Below are positions 1 through 9,000 of a stretch of DNA of 9,510 bases, in pieces. The first letter of the stretch is position 1; every line of letters begins with the position of its first letter. Made by a program: the position numbers and the translations under genes. Source of the DNA: CAZLPW01 sp964561495 (lineage in GTDB: Bacteria > Fidelibacterota > Marinisomatia > Marinisomatales > UBA1611); the NCBI GenBank assembly GCA_964561495.1, contig CAZLPW010000073.1, positions 1 to 9,510 of the forward strand. The letters run 5' to 3'. The notes beneath the pieces were generated by a model. The model saw only the letters and a list, made by a program, of their open reading frames with translations. It had not been told where the DNA came from and did no database searches.

Positions 1-3000
1 CCTGATTACCGGCCATGTCCATGTACTCAATCAGGATAGAGACGTCGCCCTCGACATCGTAAATGGTCATCTCCTTTGTGCCTGTCCAGGATACGCTGTC
101 TCCGTTTATCTCAGCCTCCAATCCTCCTAGCTTAACGAAAGGAACCTGTATTGACTCGGTAGATGTAAATGTCAATGTCAGCTCATCATCTACCTTAGCA
201 AGGTGGTCGNNNNNNNNNNACGGTCATATCAGGTATGGTTCTGTCAAATATAACCCCTGTCTGATCGGTCGTTGAAACATTCTGAACCCCGGCGTTACCC
301 GCGAGATCTAGATAGTCAATTGTAAACAGTACGACACCCTCAATATCAGAGTCGGTCATAGTCCTAACCGCTGTCCAGTTGGTACCGTCCCCAGATACAC
401 TGTCAGCGTCTACCCCGCCGATTGATACGCTAGGTAATTGGACCTCCTCACTAGACTCAAAGGTAATCGTGAGATCATCATCAACCTTCGACAGGCTTAT
501 GTCATAGAAATTGTTGGATACCATTGATATCGATGGCATCTCAGGTATGGTCCTGTCAAACCTTACGCCTGAGGCGTCTGAGGTCTCGGTCCCCTGCAGA
601 CCATCATTTCCTGCGAGGTCCATATAGTCAATAGTAAACGCTAGATCGCCCTCTGTGTTTGTTTCAGCCATAGTCAAAACAGCGGTCCAGACACTGTCAC
701 CGCCAGCGACATATGCTGTGTCGCCATCTATCGTAACAACAGGCGGCTGCACAATCTCGCTGGTTAAAAAGCTAATCGTCACCTCATCCGCGACCTTGGC
801 AAGTGTCGAGTCATNNNNNNNNNNCGGTGGAGTATTGTCAAATCTGACATTACTAAAGTCAGTTGTCTCCGTGTCCTGGATGCCCTCGTTACCGGCCATG
901 TCCATATAGTCAATAGCGAAGCTCACATCACCATCTGTATCGCCAGCGTCCATCTCCCGGGCAGCGGTCCAGTAGGATCCCTCACCCGTTACTGTAGATG
1001 ATAAGCCACCAATCAAAACGGTCGGCAGCTGGACAGACTCGCTTGATGTAAAGCTAACAAAGACCGAGTCCCCGACCTTGGCCAGTGACTCATCATAGAT
1101 ATTGTTTGACTCGATCGAGACTATTACCATATCGGGTATGGTCCTATCAAAAATTATGCTGCTTGTGTCAGTGGTCTGCGAGGTTATGCTCGTATTACCC
1201 GCTAGATCCATGTAGTCAATCTGGAGGGTTACGCTACCCTCTGTGTCGCTATCGTTCATAACTCGAACCGCGTTCCAAGAGGTTCCGTTTCCACTAACGG
1301 TTGCGCTATCGCCACCAATAAGGACGATCGGGGTCTGTATGATCTCATTTGAAACGAATGTGACAGTGATCTGATCGTCTACCTTAGCCAGAGAATTATC
1401 GTAGGCGTTGTTTGAAGCAACAGAGACCTCACTCATCAGAGGATCTGTGCGGTCAAACGCGACACTGCTGCCATCTGTGGTGGCTGTGTTCTGGGTTCCA
1501 GCGTTTCCGGCCTGGTCCATGTAGTCTATGGTAAACTGGATATCTCCCTCAGTATCGGTAATAGTCATATCGTATACCGCGGTCCAGTTCATGCTGTCTC
1601 CGCTTACGATAGCTGTCTGCTCGCCAATCGTAACCACAGGAATCTGTATCACCTCGACAGAGCTAAATGTTAGAGTGACTCTGTCGCCTACCATCGAGAG
1701 AGTATTATCATAAATATTATCTGAGACTAAATTCACACCAGTCAGAGTTGGCGGTGTGTTGTCAAACGTGACAGATGTACTGTCAATGGTCTCTGTTCCC
1801 TGCACTCCTTCGTTGCTGGCCAGGTCCATATAGTCAATAGTAAATGTAACGACACCGTCAACATCATCCGCTGTCATTGCCCTGGAGGCTGACCACGTGG
1901 ATGCCTCTCCCGCTACCGCGGCAGCCAGGCCGCTGATAAATACAGTCGGTGTCTGGATCTCTTCGCTTGTGGTAAAGGTAATGTTGACAACATCATCAAC
2001 CTTCGCGAGACTGTCAAAGTATGCATTGTTTGAATAAATAGTTGATGTTGTAAGCACCGGAGGAGTACGATCAAAAAGCACAGAACCGGTATTGGCGCTA
2101 GCAACAGTCCTACTGTTTCCAGCTAAATCATTTGAGGTAAATGTAAACTCAACGAGACCCTCAGGATCGGTCTGCTGCATGGCATAACCAAAGCTCCAGG
2201 ATGTCGGTGTATCTTTTGTAAACTGCCCCTCATCGACATTTTCACCAGACACCTGAACACTACTCAGGCTGTACAGGTCTTCGTTCGATACAAGCGAAAC
2301 TGTTACTATATCGCCAACCTTAGCCCTTGAACTGTCTGCATTGTTTGACTGAATGTGAACGCTGCTTATCTCAGGAACTGTGTTGTCGTAGGTCACATCC
2401 GTTCCAGTAATAACCGAAGTAGCCTGAGAGCCCTGATTACCCGCAGGGTCCATATAGTCTACGGTAAATGCGATAGCGCCGTCAGGGTCGGTTTCATCCA
2501 TGACCATCACAGCATTCCATGCAGTCTCACTTCCGGAGATAGCTGCAGTACCCTGAGAAATCGTAGAGCTTGGCTCCTGTATAGGCTCACTGGTAAAGAA
2601 ACTCACGGTAACACTGTCAGTCTCACGCGCGAGAGAGGTTGTATTATCATTGTCAAAATTATTGTCTGACGCGATACTAAGATCAGTAACAGTAGGTAGC
2701 ACCGAGTCGAAGATTACGTACGAAGATCCAGAGGCATGATCATCGCTATCTGAGGATCCGCCCTGCTTCCATATCTGGATCGTTAGGCCACCAGAATTAT
2801 CGCCATAGCCTCCATTATCTTCAAAACCAAATTGCTCGGTTGTACCACTTCCTGTAAAATAAAAATAATATACATGATCCAGATTATAATCGCTGGGGTT
2901 CGGAGCTGATGGATTAGTCCCATTCCACGACCAAACAGTATAAGGACCATCGGGAGGATTGCTATTTCCAAATTCATAATAAGCATCAGCCTCATGCCCA

Positions 3001-6000
3001 TTAGAAGCAGCGCTGTAAGTCCCTGAAATCTTTAAATAGTAGCCCTGACCATCATCAAGCACCGTGCTCTGGAGATCCTGAAAAGAAGTAGCTGACAGAC
3101 TAAATTCTTCAACCAGCTCATCATCAGCGCTGGAGGAACCGCTACCACCTGACGCTGAAGCATTTGTCGCTGTTATATCCGCTACACTGTTACCTGCTCT
3201 GTCACTGATATTACCAAGAACAAAGGCAACCTCACCCTGAGTATCATCGGCTACCATAGATCTTGCTGCCGTATAAGACGCGGCCTCTGTTGGCGGGTTA
3301 ACGGTCTCGGTATTACCATCGATTGTAACTGTCGGTGCCTCGTAAAGATTCTCATTTGCGCTAACAGATAGAGTAACATCATCTCCGGCCTTTGCAAGGT
3401 AATTCGTTACATTATCAGAGGCAATCGATACACTAAGAACTGGTGGCGTCTTATCAAAGGTCACACTTGAATTATTAGTCGTAGCGGTATCTTGCGTGCC
3501 CACGTTACCAGCCATGTCCCTATAGTCTATTGTAAAGTCGACAACGCCGTCATTGTCACCGGATGTCATCGTACGCACAGCGCTCCAGGAAGCTACCGAT
3601 CCACTAACAGATCCGCTTAGACCATCAATCGTAACTGTCGGAGGTGACTGGATCTGTTCGCTGGATGTAAAAGATATCGTCACATCATCGTCAACCTTGG
3701 CAAGGTCAGAATATCGCGCATTATCAGACGCAATCGTAATCTCGCTCATAGTAGGATCAGTGCGGTCAAAGGTGATACCACTTGCGTCAGTGGTCTCCAT
3801 TATCCGGGTTCCAACATTACCCGAAGGGTCCATAAAATCTATTGTAAATAATACAGTACCCTCTGTGTCCGTTTCTGTCATATCACGAAACGCTGTCCAG
3901 GATGTACCTGCAGATCCAGAACCTGTGACAGTAGCGCTCTCTCCACCAATAGAAACCACTGGGCTCTGAACCATCTCACTTGATGTAAAAGTGATCGCGA
4001 TCTCGTCATCTACTTTCGCTAAGCTATTATCATAAATATTGTTTGATGCGATCAAGACCTCTGGAAGAGTAGGAACCGTGCGGTCATAGGTTACGCTGGT
4101 AAGATCTGTAGTTGATGTTCCCTGGGCACCATCGTTACCAGCCAGGTCCATAAAATCTATCGTAAATGCAACGCCTCCCTCAGCATCAGTGGAGCTCATC
4201 GTCCTTACCGCGGTCCAGCTCATACTGTCTCCACTGACGATTGCGCTTGATCCGCTTATAGTTACGATCGGAGTCTGGACCACCTCATCCGTTGTAAATG
4301 TAATAGTCAGCTCATCCCCAAGCTTGGCTAAACTGCTGTCGTAGGCATTGTCAGATACAAGTGACACACTAGCAAGAAGCGGTGGCGTACGGTCAAATCT
4401 TATGCTACTACCGTTCGTAGTGCTTGTGCCCTGGGTGCCCTCGTTGCTCGCTAAGTCTAGATAGTCGATGGTGAACTCAACCGTGCCCTCAACGTCAGTG
4501 TTAGTCATAGTGAAAACAGCGCTCCAGGACTGGTTCGATCCGCTAACGGTTGCGTCGTTTCCGCCTATTGTCACCGTTGGTGGATCCTGAACCACCTCGC
4601 TCGTGGCAAAATTAACTGTGATCTGATCCCCTACCATCGCCAGCTGATTGTCATAGTCATTATCAGAAACAATAGTAACCGCCGTAAGTGTTGGTGGAGT
4701 ACGATCAAAAAGAACTGAGCCATTATCTGCCTGGTTGGTGGTCGTCTTGTTACCAGTAAGGTCATTAGAGATAAAACTAAAGTCGACATTACCCTCTGTG
4801 TCCGTATCAGTGAAAACATAGTCAAAGGTCCAGGCTGTGCCCGATGTCTTTGTGATCAAGGCATCATCTACCGTTTGACCGACTACTTCAACATCATCTA
4901 AAACGTATAGATCCTCATTAGAGGTAAAACTAATAGTAACAATGTCACCTGTTTTCGCCAGAGTAGTGACCGCATTATTAGAGGCAATACCCACACTACT
5001 TATAGTTGGAGATGTATCATCATAGGTAACATCAGAGCCAGCAGTAATCGCAGTGGCCTGAGCGCCTTCGTTTCCAGCGAGATCTTTATAGTCCACGGTA
5101 AAGGCAACGGCACCATCGGGGTCAGTATCATCCATTAGAATTGCAGATGCCCAGGCGGCATCACTTCCAGATATTTCAGCGGTACCTTGCGCGATAGTTG
5201 ATACCGGAGTCTGAATAGTCTCACTTGTATAAAATGAAACAGTGACCGTGTCTCCTGATTTTGCCAGGGAGGTTGTGTTGTCACTATCATAATTATTATT
5301 AGAGGCGATAGTTAGATCTGTAACCGTTGGGAGAACAGAGTCAAACGAGACATTCGACGCATCAGTCGTTGCCGTAACATCGTTAATAGTATTTCCAGCG
5401 AGGTCACTTATACCTCCAACCACAAATGCAATATCACCCTGAGTATCATCGGCCACCATCGTTCGACCAGCAGAATAACTCGAGGCCTGAGCAGATGGGT
5501 TTACGGTTTCACTGTTTGTATCAATAGTAATAGTTGGCGCACTAAATAAAACCTCATCCACAGAGACTGAAAGAGTTACCAAGTCACCAGGCTTTGCAAG
5601 GTAGGTCGTTGGGTTATCAGAGACAATAGAGACCGAAAGCGTTGGCGAAGTCTTATCAAACACAACATCAGAATTATCTGAAGTCTGTGTGCTCTGTGTT
5701 CCATCATTTCCAGCCATATCCATGTAGTCTATTGTAAAACCAATGCTGCCATCAGGATCTCCAGAGATCATCGCTCTGATTGCGCCCCATGATGTGGCTG
5801 AACCAGTGATCAATGCTGCCATACCGCCTATTGAAACAACCGGCTCTTGTATAGACTCACTTGCGACAATGGCAATGTTCACGCTATCCGCTACTTTAGC
5901 TAAAGTAGTATAGTTACTGTTATTTGATGATATAACAACAGAAGACATAGTCGGAGCGGTTCTATCAAAAGTAATGCCGCTGCCATCAGTCGTTGATATA

Positions 6001-9000
6001 ACCTGGCTCCCAGCATTTCCAGCTGGATCTAGAAAATCAATAGTAAACAGTAGGCTCCCCTCATCATCAGTTGATGTCATATCACGCACAGCGAGCCAGG
6101 AGCTGTTTGACCCTGAAATAGTAGCACTGTCACCACCAATAATTACAGTTGGAGTCTGTATAACCTCACTAGTAGTAAAGTTTATAGAAATCTCGTCACC
6201 AACCTTAGCCAGGCTTACATCGTAGAAATTGTCTGACTCAATAACCACAGAAGGAAGAGTCGGAACCGTCCTGTCGTAGGTTATACCCGTAAAGTCTGTG
6301 GTCTCTGTGCCTCGAACACCTTGATTCCCAACGAGGTCCATATAGTCAATCGTAAATGCTACTGCTCCCTCAGCGTCACTATTTGTGAGAGTCCTTACTG
6401 CTGTCCAGGACGCGTCACTACCAGACACGGTCGCGCTCTGCCCGCTTATAGTTACGGTAGGCGTGCGCACGGTTTCGTTAGTAGTAAATGTCAGGGTCAG
6501 CTCATCTCCAAGCTTAGCTAGAGAGTTGTCGAATGTGTTGTTAGATACAATAGAAACGACCTCAAGCGTTGGTGGGGTCTGATCATATCTGACGCTACTG
6601 CCATCAGTAGTGCTTATTACCTGGACCCCCTGGTTACTTGCTAAATCTAGAAAATCTATCGAAAAAGGGATGTTCCCCTCAGTGTCATCAGCAGTCAGAG
6701 CCCTTACCGCGCTCCAATTAGTCCCAGACCCTGACACAGTCGCGCTTGTTCCACCAATCGTTATAGTCGGAGGATCCTGAATAATCTCACTCGCTGTAAA
6801 ATTAACAGTGATCTGATCGCCCACGGTCGCGAGAGAAGGATCGTACTCATTATTAGATGAGATCAACACAGAAGTCAGCGTCGGAATCGTCCTGTCAAAG
6901 TCAACCAACTGCGATATACTGGTTGAGCCTACGTATGTTGTATTGTTTCCAGTTAAATCATTGACCGTAAATGTAAAGTGCACATCCTCCTCGGGGTCAG
7001 TCTCTGACATTATATAGTCATAGCTCCAGACTGTGCCTGAAGTCTTCGTGATTAGAGCAGCGTCAACTGTCTGATCTGTTCCTATAAGGCCAGACACTTT
7101 GACATCGCTCAGATTATATAGATCCTCACTAGAAGTGAAAGACACGCTAACCACGTCACCTGTCTTGGCCCTGGTCACATCAGCATTGTTAGAGACCTGA
7201 GTGATTGAGCTAACTACTGGGTTTGTATTATCAAATACAACATTAATTCCATCGCTGATTGCAGTGACCTGGGACCCTACATTACCCGCGAGGTCTGTGT
7301 AGTCAACCGTAAAAGCAACTGCACCATCTGGGTCAGAGGCTTCCATCGCTATGGTTGAGGTCCAGGCGGTCTCGCTCCCAGCTACTGTCGCAGATCCTTG
7401 TGCGATAGTTGACGTGGGAGTCTGTACGATCTCGCTGGTGTAAAATGTTAGGGTAACAGTGTCACCAGACTTCGCGTAGGACGTATTATTATCATTATCA
7501 TAATTATTATCAGAGGCGATCGTGATACTTGTTACGGTTGGAAGTACAGAATCAAATGAAACATTTGAGGCATCAGAGGTCGCGCTAATATTGGTAACTG
7601 TATTACCCGCAAGATCACTGATTCCGCCGACAACGAAAGCAATGTCTCCCTGACTATCTGTAGCCTCCATCACTCTGGTTGATGTGTAGCTTGTTGCCTG
7701 GGTCGAAGGATTCACGGTCTCTGTGTTACCGTCGATTGCAACAGTCGGAGGCTGATATAAATTCTCTGAAGATGTAATCGTTATGGTCACATTATCATCA
7801 GGCTTAGAAAGTGTCGTGGTCGGGTTATCAGATACGATCGTGACCGCCATTGTTGGCGCGGTCTTGTCAAAAACAACGTCACTACCACCTACAGTCGCAG
7901 TGCTCTGTGTGCCATCATTTCCTGCCAAATCCATATAGTCTATTGTTAATCCGACAGAGCCTTCACTATCGCTGATGGTCATTAGCTTAGCAGCTATCCA
8001 AGAGGTCGTAGCTCCCGATATATCCGCATTAAAACCGCCTATTGTTGAGGTCGGTGTCTGTATCGTCTCGCTTGATGTAAACGTAACCTTGACCGAGTCA
8101 TTCACCTTAGCCAGAGTCGTGTAGTTAGCATTATTAGACGCGATCGCTATCGCAGACATGGTCGGCGCGGTACGGTCAAATGTTACGCTACTAGCGTCAG
8201 TCGTTGCTGTGCCCTCTACCCCAATATTACCAGAAGGATCCATATAGGTTATCTCAAAAATTATTGTACCCTCATTATCACTAGATGCCATAGCCCGCGA
8301 AGCAAGCCAGGAAGTATTAGATCCAGTCACCGTTGCGCTTGCCCCGCCAATCGTTACGGTTGGTGCCTGTATTGCCTCACTAGAGACAAAACTAAGCTCT
8401 ATATCGTCACCAACCTTAGCAAGGCTGACATCATAAAAATTATCTGACTCAATCACAATAGATGATAACGTAGGCATAGTACGGTCAAATGTAATGCCGC
8501 TGCCATCGGTAGTTGATGTACCCTGGGTTCCATTATTACCCGAGGGGTCCATGTAGTCAACCGTAAATGTAACGCCTCCTTCAGTGTTTGTTGCTCCCAT
8601 GGTATATGTCGCACTCCAGGAGCTGCCTGAGCCAGTAACCGTAGCGCCTGAGCCATCCACCGCAACAGTAGGCGCTTGAATTGTTTCGTCAGTCGTAAAA
8701 CTTATAGTCAACACATCACCAACCCGAGCAAGAGCGTTGTCATAGCTATTGCTAGAGCTGATCGCGACTGAAGTCAGTGTCGGTGGCGTTTTATCAAGTG
8801 AAACAGAACTATCATCAGTTGGGGTCAACCTATCAACTCCTGCGTTACCAGCCACATCAGAATAGCCAGTAATTTTAAAATTACTGGCATTGGTGTTGGT
8901 ATTATCAACTGTCCCCTCTATAAAAGCGTTTGTTATTTCAATCGTTCTTGCGAAAGCCTTCATCGTTCCACCATCCGTATTCAAAATTTCTATGTCCCAC

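Larger units (their letters stand above)
1..1439 (-). repeat. Simpler tandem block: Ig-like modules R25-R29, super-repeat order lost
   Basis: Modules are R25 1439-1134 (102 aa), R26 1133-825 (103), R27 824-543 (interrupted by a gap, about 103 after correction), R28 542-231 (104) and R29 230-1 (gapped, cut by the window edge just after DMAGNQ). They share features with each other rather than with modules seven places away: FDRTIPD/E junctions followed by Met (R25, R27, R28) and E-x-QLP or E-x-QVP strands (R26, R28, R29). If the seven-module order had continued, R29 would carry the EDLY signature, but it reads ESIQVPFVKLGG. This is the most C-terminal part of the array in the window. Confidence 0.82.

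Noticed and set aside
1..197. A separate downstream gene after a stop at 195-197
   Set aside because: The sequence from 208 down to 1 is the continuation of module R29 in another frame, explained by the wrong gap length.
2783..3001. Minus-strand 72-codon frame inside the R20 insert as a small gene
   Set aside because: It overlaps the inserted domain in a different frame. The main frame there gives coherent beta-rich sequence with intact linkers on both sides.
3553..3969. Plus-strand open frame of 138 codons, and similar shorter plus-strand frames at 655-909, 5974-6225 and 8890-9264
   Set aside because: They lie antisense to the giant gene and recur at the module phase because codon patterns of the repeats leave that frame open. 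They show no domain of their own, and the minus-strand protein logic is uninterrupted through all of them.
7485..7510. AT-rich run as a promoter or origin element
   Set aside because: It encodes the Asn/Asp-rich segment of R7 in frame, and equivalents occur in R14 and R21; no start or gene boundary is near.
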